Shown here in pieces: positions 1 to 6,268 of a stretch of DNA of 6,551 nt. The first letter of the stretch is position 1. Each line of letters starts with the position of its first letter. Location of the stretch: NCBI GenBank assembly GCA_003150395.1, contig QAMI01000067.1:15448-21998 (forward strand), in the 5' to 3' direction. Made by a program: the position numbers and the translations under genes. This stretch comes from Candidatus Gastranaerophilales bacterium (lineage in GTDB: Bacteria; Cyanobacteriota; Vampirovibrionia; Gastranaerophilales; Gastranaerophilaceae). The notes beneath the pieces were generated by a model that made no database searches, was not told the origin of the DNA, and saw only the letters and a program-made list of their open reading frames with translations.

Positions 1-202
1 TTCAATACAGAAATAAAAACACTTCGTAAAAATTTTTTGCTAATAATTTTACAAAATTTAATATTTTAGCGAAATTCTTTATTCATCTGTTATTATTATA
101 TAGAATATTAATATCAATGTAAAGAAACTTAAATAAAGTTCACATTTTTGGTTTATGAATTTAATTAAATTTCATGCATATGATGTATAACTTTTGGACA
201 GG

Positions 203-210
203 TAAGGAGA
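203..210 (+). promoter_or_regulatory. Ribosome binding site of the OmpH-like gene
   Basis: TAAGGAGA lies 4 bases before the ATG at 215, a strong Shine-Dalgarno match that fixes this start. The preceding 1-202 is very AT-rich and holds no ORF or RNA gene that I can support. Possible -10 hexamers (TATGAT at 179-184, TATAAC at 186-191) occur, but no convincing -35 element sits at the right distance, so I do not call a promoter. Confidence 0.75.
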
Positions 211-214
211 TTTT

Positions 215-682
215 ATGAACAAGAAAGTTAAATTTTTGACAGTTGGTTTAGCAGCTTTTGTTATTGGATTTGCAGCAAACAATTTTGCAATGTCGGATGT
301 TCCGGCAAATTATAAAGTTGCCGTTGTAGATATTCCGCAAGTTGTCTCAAGTTCTGCTCAGGTAAAAAATCTTAAAAAGGAACAGCAGGCTAAAGCTGAT
401 GAGCTTGTTAAATTCGTAGAAAAAGCAAGAAAAGATGTCGCTGCAGTTTCTGATGAAACTAAGAAAAAAGATTTAGAAACTAAGTACACAAAAGAGCTTC
501 AGACAAAAAAAGAAAAGATGGAAAAAGAATATTTGACAAAGTTATCAGCAATTGATGACAATATTTCAAAAACTGTCGAAACACAAGCCAAAGAAGGCGG
601 ATACAATTTGGTTTTGGCAAAAGGTGTTGTGCTTCATGGCGGTGAAGATATCACACAGGCTGTTATTAAAGCTCTTAAATAA
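215..682 (+). CDS. OmpH/Skp family periplasmic chaperone-like protein
   Basis: This 155-residue protein fits the OmpH/Skp family, periplasmic chaperones that hold unfolded outer-membrane proteins on the way to the BAM complex. Residues 1-4 are basic (MNKK) and residues 8-25 are a hydrophobic segment, giving a signal peptide or N-terminal anchor; the cleavage site is not obvious (near FAMS, residues 24-27). A beta-strand typical of the family follows (VAVVDIPQVV, 35-44). Residues about 46-125 are a Lys/Glu-rich, coiled-coil-like helical stretch corresponding to the Skp tentacles. The C-terminal strand and helix (GYNLVLAKGVVLHGGEDIT, 129-147, then AVIKALK) match the family's usual ending. The length is normal. 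The gene stands alone on this strand, convergent with the next gene, and ends at a shared terminator. The family assignment is firm; the client proteins are inferred only from the family. Confidence 0.85.
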   Translation: MNKKVKFLTVGLAAFVIGFAANNFAMSDVPANYKVAVVDIPQVVSSSAQVKNLKKEQQAKADELVKFVEKARKDVAAVSDETKKKDLETKYTKELQTKKEKMEKEYLTKLSAIDDNISKTVETQAKEGGYNLVLAKGVVLHGGEDITQAVIKALK

Positions 683-691
683 AATTTTAAT

Positions 692-725
692 AAAAAAATC
701 CCTTCTGAAAAGAAGGGATTTTTTT
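692..725. terminator. Bidirectional intrinsic terminator between convergent genes
   Basis: An 8-bp stem TCCCTTCT (699-706) / AGAAGGGA (711-718) closes a GAAA loop (707-710). It is flanked by A7 (692-698) on the left and T7 (719-725) on the right. The T-run follows the hairpin on either strand, so it can stop transcription both from the OmpH-like gene (+) and from the small secreted-protein gene (-), whose stop codon at 726-728 abuts it. Confidence 0.93.
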
Positions 726-1100
726 CTATCTTATTGGTTTTCCGCATTTTCCGGCGGAATATTCTTTGTTTTTGTATGTGTATTTGAAGTCAACGCACTT
801 TCTGTTTGTACCGTTAACAGACTTTCCGCCAACTTTTATCATGCCACGGTACGGGCAGGGGGTGTAAGTCATTGCTTTGAAATCGCTTGCTCCTAATGTT
901 ACCATATCTCTATATACTTTTTGTGAAGAACCTTTACTTTCGCCAAGTTCAATACTTACGTATTCGTTAGCCAGTTGTTTTAGCTGAACTACTTTGCTCT
1001 GGCTTGTACTTGCGCTTTGTGAATTCTCCATATCAAAAGCCTGAGCCGGAATTGCTAAAATGCAGCAAAGTGCAGTTAAATATATCAGTTTCTTTTTCAT
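726..1100 (-). CDS. Small secreted protein of unknown function
   Basis: I do not recognise a family for this 124-residue protein. Residues 1-21 form a clear Sec signal peptide: basic MKKK, a hydrophobic core, and an AQA motif before a predicted cut at 21/22. The roughly 103-residue mature chain starts acidic and Ser/Gln-rich (about 22-36), has a helical-looking middle, and ends in a basic, Tyr/Lys/Gly-rich part. That last part holds three cysteines (C82 in CPYRG, C102 and C119). Two further cysteines (12, 13) lie in the signal core and form no lipobox. The start is supported by AAGGAG at 1106-1111, 5 bases upstream. It is the next gene downstream of the hydrogenase operon on the same strand, 58 bp after hydA and behind a strong hairpin, so co-transcription is uncertain. 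A periplasmic or cell-surface location is inferred from the signal peptide. Confidence 0.75.
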   Translation of the reverse strand: MKKKLIYLTALCCILAIPAQAFDMENSQSASTSQSKVVQLKQLANEYVSIELGESKGSSQKVYRDMVTLGASDFKAMTYTPCPYRGMIKVGGKSVNGTNRKCVDFKYTYKNKEYSAGKCGKPIR

Positions 1101-1105
1101 TTTTT

Positions 1106-1111
1106 CTCCTT
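1106..1111 (-). promoter_or_regulatory. Ribosome binding site of the small secreted protein
   Basis: On the minus strand AAGGAG lies 5 bases upstream of the ATG at 1100-1098. It confirms that start and supports the ORF as a real gene rather than a chance reading frame. Confidence 0.75.
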
Positions 1112-1123
1112 GTGTGTTTATAA

Positions 1124-1153
1124 TGCTGGCTCAAAATTCATCTTGAGCCAGCA
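1124..1153 (-). terminator. Strong hairpin after hydA, without a U-run
   Basis: An 11-bp perfect stem, TGCTGGCTCAA (1124-1134) / TTGAGCCAGCA (1143-1153), encloses an 8-base loop (1135-1142). On the minus strand it begins 5 bases after the hydA stop codon. The sequence that follows reads ATTATAAACAC rather than a run of U, so it is not a canonical intrinsic terminator. It may act as a leaky terminator or as a 3'-end stabilising structure that trims expression of the small secreted-protein gene relative to hydA. The hairpin is seen directly; the role is inferred. Confidence 0.6.
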
Positions 1154-1158
1154 AGATG

Positions 1159-2913
1159 CTATTTTATGTCTTTATATGAGCCTGCAAATTTGTTTGCATA
1201 GACTGTGTGCAAAAGATCATGTGCTTTATGTGAATTCGGGTGTTCTAAAAATTCTTGATAAAGCTTTTGGATTGACGGATTCATATGAGATTTACGTTCC
1301 GGAAGTTCAGAATCTTCTTTGTAAAGCCCCTGTGCGCGTTCTTCTTTAATGCGTGAGTCATTGCAGCTTATTGGCTGGCCGCCGCCGTTTATGCAGCCGC
1401 CAGGGCAAGCCATAACTTCAAGCATTTGGAAAGGCGCTTTGCCATCTTTGATTTCTTGAATTGATTTTTCAGCCTCTTTTAGAGTAGAAACCACACGTAC
1501 TACAAGTTTGGTTCCTTTAATATCAATTTCAACATCACGAGAGCGGTTTGATGTTCCGCGAAGCGGGTTAAAATTAACATCTGACAGCGGCTCACCTGTG
1601 GCAAATTCATAAGCTGTTCTGACAGCTGCCTCTGCAACTCCGCCTGAGGCTCCGAATATTGTACCGGCGCCTGTATATTCGCCAAACGGGCTGTCTGAGT
1701 CTTCACCTTCAAGTGCATTAAAGTTAATGCCGGCTTCTTTAATCATGCGTCCGAGTTCCTGTGTCGTTAGTACAAAATCAGTATCCGGGCGGCCGTTGTG
1801 TGTAAGTTCCGGTCGTTTGCATTCGTACTTCTTTGCCGTGCAGGGCATAATTCCGACAATTACCAGATTCTCTCTTTCAATGTTAAAGTATTTGGGCATA
1901 AGTTCTGCCAAAACCGGAGAAAGCATTGACATCGGAGATTTGCAGCTTGAAAGATGGTGAAGCATATCCGGATGATGTTCTTCCAGATATTTTACCCATG
2001 CCGGACAGCACGATGTAAACAGTGGAAGGTTTTGACCTGACTTCAGTCTTTCTAAAAATTCGGTTGCTTCTTCCATAATAGTTAAATCAGCACTGAAATT
2101 TGTATCAAATATATAGTTAAATCCGATTTTTCTAAGTGCGGCATTCATTTTTTTTATGGAGTTTTCTCCCGGCTCAAGGCCGAACATTTCGCCTATTGCA
2201 ACGCGTGTAGCCGGAGCCATCTGAACCGCAAGTTTTTTCGTTGGATTGGTAATTTCAGTCCAAACCTTTTCAACATCGGATTTAATTGTCAAAGCGCCTG
2301 TCGGGCATACGGCAGCGCATTGACCGCAATTTACACAGTCAACCTGTCCTAGCGGTCTGCCGTTCATAGGCTGTACAACGGTTTTTGACCCTCTGTTGGC
2401 AAAGCCTAAAACTGAATGCCCTTGAAATTCTGTACACGCTCTGACACAGGCTCCGCACAAAATGCATTTATTCGGGTCGCGCACAATTGATGGTGAACTG
2501 TCGTCTATTGGAAGATATTCATCAAGCGGCTTTTCAGGATAACGAATTCTTCTGATTCCGTATTCTTCTGAATATTTTTGAAGTTCGCAGTTCCCTGACT
2601 TTTCGCAGGTTAAGCATTCTTTGTCGTGGTTTGCAAGAAGCAGTTCAAGAACTGTTTTTCTAATTCTTCTTGTTTTTTCTGTGTTAAGATGAATTTTTAA
2701 TCCTGGCTCGGGAGGCATTGTGCAGGAAGATTGAATTCCGCGGCCTTCTATTTCAACAACGCACATTCTGCAAGCGCCAAAGGAGGTTAAATCCGGACGG
2801 TAGCAGAATGTTGGGACATTCATTCCTGCTTTTCTGATTACTTCAAGCAGGTTGGGCTCATCTGTGAATTCAACTTCTTTTCCGTCTATGAATAATGTTT
2901 TTTTATCAGTCAT
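1159..2913 (-). CDS. hydA: [FeFe] hydrogenase catalytic subunit (HydA/HndD type)
   Basis: Catalytic subunit of a cytoplasmic NAD(H)-linked [FeFe] hydrogenase that interconverts H+ and H2. The order of the 584 residues is as follows. A NuoG-like [2Fe-2S] domain has C37, C48, C51 and C64. A His-ligated [4Fe-4S] site has H96, C100, C103 and C109. Two ferredoxin-type [4Fe-4S] sites have C150/C153/C156/C160 and C193/C196/C199/C203. The H-cluster domain follows with its three signatures: TSCCPAW (300-306), MPCTAKKYE (356-364) and MACPGGCINGGGQP (501-514). The H-cluster ligands are C303, C358, C503 and C507, and C302 is the proton-relay cysteine. The C-terminal part (about 535-575, ending AHDLLHTVY) is the fused small-subunit segment. 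All cofactor ligands are present and the length is close to the monomeric clostridial and HndD enzymes. There is no extra C-terminal [2Fe-2S] domain as in Thermotoga HydA. AAAGGA at 2921-2926 precedes the ATG by 7 bases. It is the last gene of the hydC-hydB-hydA order. Maturases HydE, HydF and HydG are not in the window. Confidence 0.96.
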   Translation of the reverse strand: MTDKKTLFIDGKEVEFTDEPNLLEVIRKAGMNVPTFCYRPDLTSFGACRMCVVEIEGRGIQSSCTMPPEPGLKIHLNTEKTRRIRKTVLELLLANHDKECLTCEKSGNCELQKYSEEYGIRRIRYPEKPLDEYLPIDDSSPSIVRDPNKCILCGACVRACTEFQGHSVLGFANRGSKTVVQPMNGRPLGQVDCVNCGQCAAVCPTGALTIKSDVEKVWTEITNPTKKLAVQMAPATRVAIGEMFGLEPGENSIKKMNAALRKIGFNYIFDTNFSADLTIMEEATEFLERLKSGQNLPLFTSCCPAWVKYLEEHHPDMLHHLSSCKSPMSMLSPVLAELMPKYFNIERENLVIVGIMPCTAKKYECKRPELTHNGRPDTDFVLTTQELGRMIKEAGINFNALEGEDSDSPFGEYTGAGTIFGASGGVAEAAVRTAYEFATGEPLSDVNFNPLRGTSNRSRDVEIDIKGTKLVVRVVSTLKEAEKSIQEIKDGKAPFQMLEVMACPGGCINGGGQPISCNDSRIKEERAQGLYKEDSELPERKSHMNPSIQKLYQEFLEHPNSHKAHDLLHTVYANKFAGSYKDIK

Positions 2914-2920
2914 TTTTTAT

Positions 2921-2926
2921 TCCTTT
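2921..2926 (-). promoter_or_regulatory. Ribosome binding site of hydA
   Basis: AAAGGA on the minus strand, 7 bases upstream of the ATG at 2913-2911. It shows that hydA has its own initiation signal despite lying third in the operon behind a 121-bp gap. Confidence 0.6.
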
Positions 2927-2933
2927 ATAATTT

Positions 2934-3025
2934 GTCGTTAAGACTATTAGACGTTAAGACGATAAGTTCATTTCGTATTTAATCATAAATATAAGAGATT
3001 ATTTATTTTTAAAGAACTTAACGTC
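2934..3025. repeat. Cluster of short direct and inverted repeats between hydB and hydA
   Basis: This lies inside the 121-bp gap between the hydB stop and the hydA start. CGTTAAGAC occurs at 2936-2944 and again at 2952-2960, a 16-bp period. GACGATAAGTTC (2958-2969) is an inverted partner of GAACTTAACGTC (3014-3025): 12 bp with a single mismatch and a 44-base loop. GACGTTAAG (2950-2958) can instead pair perfectly with CTTAACGTC (3017-3025), so two mutually exclusive stems share one right arm. Between the arms is AT-rich sequence without an ORF. Possible roles are an RNA structure tuning hydA relative to hydB, a processing site, or a binding site for a regulator. I match it to no known family. 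Confidence 0.55.
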
Positions 3026-3034
3026 CTATCGCCT

Positions 3035-4897
3035 TTATTCCAATACTATCGCTCTGAACGGGCAGGCTGCAAAACAAGCTTCACATTTAATACATTTTTC
3101 CTGATTAATGTGATGCGGGTTGCGGACTGTGCCTTCAATTGCCCCGACAGGACAGGTTCTTGCGCATTTTGTACAACCTTTACACAAGTCTTCATTGATG
3201 ACGACTTTTTTCATTGCTGTACATACGCCTGCAGGACATTTTTTGTCTTTTATGTGGGCGATATATTCATCTCTGAAGTATTTTAATGTTGAAAGTACAG
3301 GATTTGGAGCTGTTTTCCCCAAACCGCATAGAGAACCGTCTTTTACAGTTTGGGCAAGCTCTTCCAGAATTTCTAAATCCTCCATTGTGCCTTTACCAGC
3401 TACAATTTTTTCGAGGATTTTAAGCATATTTTTTGTACCTTCACGGCAGGGAACGCATTTGCCGCAGCTTTCGTTCTGAGTAAAATTCATGAAGAACCTT
3501 GCAACTTCAACAATACAAGTCTTGTCGCTCATTACAACAAGCCCGCCTGAACCAACCATCGCACCGGCTTTTATAAGGTTGTCGTAATCCATTGGAATAT
3601 CGAGGTGTTCTTCGGTTAAACATCCGCCTGACGGACCGCCGATTTGAACAGCCTTAAATTTTTTACCGTCGCGCATTCCACCGCCGATATCGAAAACTAT
3701 TTCTCTTAAAGTTGTGCCCATCGGAACTTCAATTAAGCCTGTGTTATTTACGTCTCCGGTAAGAGCAAAGGTTTTTGTGCCTTTTGAAGTTTCCGTACCC
3801 ATCTGTGCAAACCAGTCCGCGCCATTAAGAATAATTAACGGAACATTTGCAAGGGTTTCAACATTGTTGATAAGCGTTGGACGTCCAAAAAGCCCTTTAT
3901 TTGCCGGAAATGGCGGTTTTGGTCTTGGCATTCCGCGTTCACCTTCGATTGATGCAATAAGCGCGGTTTCTTCGCCGCAGACAAACGCTCCGGCGCCTTC
4001 TTTGATATGAATTTCAAGCGAAAAATTACTTCCCATAATGTTTTTGCCTAAGAAATTTCTTTCTTCTGCATCTGCAATAGCTTTTCTCAGGCGTTTAATT
4101 GCAAGCGGATATTCAGCACGGACGTAAATATAACCTTCATCAGCGCCGATTGCAAAGGCCGCAATAGCCATACCTTCAAGAAGTTTATGCGGGTCGCCTT
4201 CCATAACACTTCTGTCCATGAATGCACCCGGGTCGCCTTCGTCACCGTTACAAACAATATATGATTTTCCGCCTTTATTTGCGGCTGTAAATCTCCACTT
4301 TCTGCCGGTCGGGAAACCGCCGCCGCCGCGTCCTCGAAGTCCGGATTGTTCAATTACATCTATTACTCCGTCCGGATTGTTCTCCTGCAGGACTTTCGCT
4401 AAAGCTTCGTAACCTCTGACTGCAATTGCTTCATCAATACATTCAGCATTAATATTTCCGCAATTTTTCAATGCTGTTCGGGTTTGTTTTGCGTAAAAAT
4501 TGATGTGTTCGTCATCCTGAACATGTTCGCGTGTTTTCGGGTCAACGTAAAGCAGGCGTTCAACCGGCTGATTGTTTTTCAAGTGGCTTTCGTAAATTTC
4601 TTCAACGTCTTTTTCTTTGACTTTTACATACGTAACGTGTTTGTCGGGAATTACAACAAGCACGCCCTGTTCGCAAAAACCGTGGCAGCCTGTCGGAACT
4701 ATTGTTATTTTGTCATAATCGCTTAGAACCGACACATCCGCACCGAGTTCTTTGAACTTTTCTATAACTTTCAAAGCTCCGTTTGCGACGCAACCCGTTC
4801 CGGCACATACTAAAACTCGTAAGCCTTGTTGTGTTAAGTTTTCTTGAGCTTTTCTTTGTTCTTCTTTTATATCAATATTTAATGCTGTTTGCTCCAT
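3035..4897 (-). CDS. hydB: NuoF-like flavin/NAD(H) subunit of the [FeFe] hydrogenase (HydB/HndC type)
   Basis: Flavoprotein subunit that binds NAD(H) and FMN and passes electrons between NAD(H), ferredoxin and HydA; in characterised HydABC enzymes the FMN here is the proposed bifurcation site. Its 620 residues read as follows. An N-terminal thioredoxin-like [2Fe-2S] domain (about 25-110) has C31, C36, C71 and C75. The NuoF core has the glycine-rich GLRGRGGGGFPTG (186-198), NGDEGDPGAF (217-226) and GAGAFVCGEETAL (301-313). An SLBB-like region (about 375-430) follows. Then comes a [4Fe-4S] site with SCGKCVPCREGT (477-488) and C524. A CPAGVC motif (554-559) precedes a C-terminal 2x[4Fe-4S] ferredoxin with C572/C575/C578/C582 and C602/C605/C608/C612. 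The N-terminal domain corresponds to the separate HndB subunit of the four-subunit Hnd enzyme, so this is the fused three-subunit layout. Its start overlaps the hydC stop by one base. Confidence 0.96.
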   Translation of the reverse strand: MEQTALNIDIKEEQRKAQENLTQQGLRVLVCAGTGCVANGALKVIEKFKELGADVSVLSDYDKITIVPTGCHGFCEQGVLVVIPDKHVTYVKVKEKDVEEIYESHLKNNQPVERLLYVDPKTREHVQDDEHINFYAKQTRTALKNCGNINAECIDEAIAVRGYEALAKVLQENNPDGVIDVIEQSGLRGRGGGGFPTGRKWRFTAANKGGKSYIVCNGDEGDPGAFMDRSVMEGDPHKLLEGMAIAAFAIGADEGYIYVRAEYPLAIKRLRKAIADAEERNFLGKNIMGSNFSLEIHIKEGAGAFVCGEETALIASIEGERGMPRPKPPFPANKGLFGRPTLINNVETLANVPLIILNGADWFAQMGTETSKGTKTFALTGDVNNTGLIEVPMGTTLREIVFDIGGGMRDGKKFKAVQIGGPSGGCLTEEHLDIPMDYDNLIKAGAMVGSGGLVVMSDKTCIVEVARFFMNFTQNESCGKCVPCREGTKNMLKILEKIVAGKGTMEDLEILEELAQTVKDGSLCGLGKTAPNPVLSTLKYFRDEYIAHIKDKKCPAGVCTAMKKVVINEDLCKGCTKCARTCPVGAIEGTVRNPHHINQEKCIKCEACFAACPFRAIVLE

Positions 4898-4910
4898 TAG
4901 TTTTCCTCCT
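4895..4910 (-). promoter_or_regulatory. Coupled stop/start and RBS at the hydC-hydB junction
   Basis: On the minus strand the junction reads TAATG: the hydC stop TAA (4899-4897) shares a base with the hydB ATG (4897-4895). The hydB Shine-Dalgarno AGGAGG (4910-4905) lies inside the last codons of hydC (encoding KEEN), 7 bases before the ATG. This layout favours translational coupling and matched amounts of the two subunits. Confidence 0.85.
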
Positions 4911-5391
4911 TCATAAGCGTATCCAAGACTATCGAAATAGCATCGGAGGTCATTTGCGGATAAACTTTATCATTAATTACAACAACCGGAGCCAGTCCGC
5001 ATGCGCCGAGACAGCTTACTGTTTCGAGTGAGAAAAGCCCGTTATCGCTTGTTAATTGACCTTCTTTCATGTTTAATTTCGCTCTGATGGCATTCAATAC
5101 CGGCATTGAACCTCGTACGTGGCAGGCTGTTCCGTCGCATACTTTAATTTCAAACTTACCTTTCGGCTCCAGTGAAAATTGTGCGTAAAATGTGGCAACA
5201 CCAAAAACTGTTGCAGGTGACAAGCCTTCGACTTTTGTACCGATATAAATCATTGCTTCTTCCGGAAGATATCTGTATACTTCCTGAACTTTTTGCAGCA
5301 TTGCAATCAGATTAGACTTTTTACCTCCGCATTCGGAGATTATTTGGTCTAATTTTGATGTAGCAATACCATGAGGATTTTCTACACTCAT
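4897..5391 (-). CDS. hydC: NuoE-like [2Fe-2S] subunit of the [FeFe] hydrogenase (HydC/HndA type)
   Basis: Small electron-transfer subunit that partners HydB in the NAD(H)-linked [FeFe] hydrogenase, homologous to complex I NuoE. The 164 residues contain an N-terminal helical domain (about 10-60) and then the family signature GVATFYAQFSLEPKG (64-78). A thioredoxin-like [2Fe-2S] fold follows with ligands C85 and C90 (CDGTAC) and C127 and C131 (CLGAC), and the motif ends APVVVINDKVY (134-144). The length and all four cysteines are normal for the family. AGGAG at 5401-5405 lies 9 bases before the ATG. It is the first gene of the operon, directly behind the promoter at 5452-5480, and overlaps hydB by one base. 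A complex I origin is unlikely, since the only partners here are hydrogenase subunits. Confidence 0.95.
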   Translation of the reverse strand: MSVENPHGIATSKLDQIISECGGKKSNLIAMLQKVQEVYRYLPEEAMIYIGTKVEGLSPATVFGVATFYAQFSLEPKGKFEIKVCDGTACHVRGSMPVLNAIRAKLNMKEGQLTSDNGLFSLETVSCLGACGLAPVVVINDKVYPQMTSDAISIVLDTLMKEEN

Positions 5392-5427
5392 ATTTTAGAA
5401 CTCCTATTGTGATTTACTATTAACCCC

Positions 5428-5443
5428 GATTATTAGCATAATC
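5428..5443. promoter_or_regulatory. Inverted repeat in the hyd operon leader
   Basis: GATTATTAGCATAATC is a perfect inverted repeat: 6-bp arms 5428-5433 and 5438-5443 around TAGC. It begins a few bases downstream of the transcription start expected from the promoter at 5452-5480, where a repressor would block initiation or escape. A second palindrome, TCTTAAGA (5442-5449), adjoins it. An operator is a reasonable guess; chance AT-rich symmetry is the alternative. Confidence 0.35.
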
Positions 5444-5451
5444 TTAAGAAA

Positions 5452-5480
5452 ATTATCGCACATCAAGCTCTAAAAAGCAA
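5452..5480 (-). promoter_or_regulatory. Sigma70-type promoter of the hydCBA operon
   Basis: On the minus strand the -35 element TTGCTT (5480-5475) is followed by a 17-bp spacer and the -10 element GATAAT (5457-5452). TG two positions before the hexamer (TGC-GATAAT) adds an extended -10 element. Transcription would begin near 5445, leaving a leader of about 54 bases before hydC. The spacing and both hexamers are good, and no competing gene lies in 5392-5542. The redox or metabolic signal that controls it cannot be read from the promoter itself. Confidence 0.7.
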
Positions 5481-5542
5481 GTTTTATAAAGCTATTTCAG
5501 GCGTTTGTTGTAGATGTAAGATAAATATCAAGCTGGTAAATT

Positions 5543-6166
5543 TTATATATTTTTAGCACAATACTCTTTAATCGGGCAGATGTCGCATTGTGGTTTTATT
5601 GGTCTGCATACATTTTGACCATGAGTAACTAAAAGAGTGTTTATATCAAGCCAGTATTTTACAGGAAGTTTTTTCCTTAATGCGAACTCTGTTTCTTCGG
5701 GATTTTTGGTTTTCACGTACCCGAGACGGTTGCAAATTCTGTGAACATGAACGTCAACACAGATTGCAGGAATTCCAAATCCTTTTGCAAGTACAAGATT
5801 TGCTGTTTTGCGTCCGACCCCGTTAAATTTTATCAAATCTTCTATTGTATCAGGAATTTTATTATCAAGTTCTTCGACTATTATTCTGGAAAGCTCAATG
5901 ATTTGTTTTGCTTTGTTTTTATAAAAACCTACCGGATAAATAGCTTTGGCCAGCCTCTCAATGTCGCAGTATGCAAAATCTTTTGGTTCTTTACCGATTT
6001 CAAGCATCCTTAAAGTTGCAGGATAAGTCGTCAGGTCATTAGTTCTTAAACTTAAAATGCAGGCTATCAATACAAGGTATGGATTTTTAAATTCCTCCAT
6101 AAGCTGAACAAATTCTCTACGCGGCTGTTTTGCATCTTTTAGTTTTTGAACTATTTCGTCTATCAT
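5543..6166 (-). CDS. nth: Endonuclease III, DNA glycosylase/AP lyase
   Basis: Base-excision repair enzyme that removes oxidised pyrimidines and cleaves the resulting abasic site by beta-elimination. The 207 residues follow the Escherichia coli enzyme closely in numbering: the helix-hairpin-helix FNGVGRKTAN (114-123) supplies catalytic K120, and VDVHVHR (137-143) supplies D138. The C-terminal [4Fe-4S] loop has C187, C194, C197 and C203, the same positions as in E. coli. One difference is R41 in ILSLRTND (37-44), where E. coli has Q41 in LLSAQATD. The ATG at 6166 is the only start available, because an in-frame stop lies four codons upstream (6178-6176). No Shine-Dalgarno is seen before it, so translation may be weak or from a short leader. 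No clear terminator follows; the next gene on the strand is hydC, which has its own promoter. Confidence 0.95.
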   Translation of the reverse strand: MIDEIVQKLKDAKQPRREFVQLMEEFKNPYLVLIACILSLRTNDLTTYPATLRMLEIGKEPKDFAYCDIERLAKAIYPVGFYKNKAKQIIELSRIIVEELDNKIPDTIEDLIKFNGVGRKTANLVLAKGFGIPAICVDVHVHRICNRLGYVKTKNPEETEFALRKKLPVKYWLDINTLLVTHGQNVCRPIKPQCDICPIKEYCAKNI

Positions 6167-6175
6167 AAGCCAATT

Positions 6176-6204
6176 TTAATCTTAACAAATCAGATATTCA
6201 ACAA
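6176..6204 (-). promoter_or_regulatory. Possible nth promoter
   Basis: On the minus strand TTGTTG (6204-6199), a 17-bp spacer and GATTAA (6181-6176) resemble a weak sigma70 promoter just upstream of nth. Transcription would begin very close to the ATG, which agrees with the absence of a ribosome binding site, but the -10 match is modest and the sequence is AT-rich throughout. Confidence 0.3.
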
Positions 6205-6207
6205 TAC

Positions 6208-6236
6208 TTGCAAAATTGTAAAAAATGGTTTATAAT
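6208..6236 (+). promoter_or_regulatory. Consensus-like sigma70 promoter of the prepilin gene
   Basis: The -35 element TTGCAA (6208-6213), an exact 17-bp spacer and a perfect -10 element TATAAT (6231-6236) make this the best promoter in the window. Transcription would begin near 6243, 26 bases before the ATG at 6269. This strong, intact expression signal argues that the out-of-frame gene behind it is not an abandoned pseudogene. Confidence 0.8.
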
Positions 6237-6253
6237 CGCAAGTGTAAAAAGTT

Positions 6254-6260
6254 AAAGGAG
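6254..6260 (+). promoter_or_regulatory. Ribosome binding site of the prepilin gene
   Basis: AAAGGAG lies 8 bases before the ATG at 6269-6271. It decides the start: no in-frame start with a leader exists closer to the prepilin core, so translation must cross the G-run. Confidence 0.8.
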
Positions 6261-6268
6261 CTGAAAAT

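Noticed and set aside
26..52. GTAAAA...TTTTAC pairing near the left edge as a terminator of an upstream gene
   Set aside because: The stem is short, almost all A/T and has mismatches beyond six pairs; such symmetry is expected by chance in this AT-rich stretch.
552..896. Plus-strand 114-residue ORF across the OmpH-like gene end and the terminator
   Set aside because: It overlaps the OmpH-like gene in another frame, reads through the bidirectional terminator and lies antisense to the secreted-protein gene; its translation has no coherent domain and it has no RBS.
3120..3479. Plus-strand ORFs of 60-120 residues opposite hydB, hydA and nth
   Set aside because: They are antisense shadows of strongly conserved genes and show no RBS or domain signal of their own.
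5407..5413. TTGTGAT, resembling half of a Rex (NADH-sensing repressor) operator upstream of hydC
   Set aside because: The expected inverted half-site 4 bases away is absent (a poor match), and one half-site in AT-rich DNA is not evidence enough.
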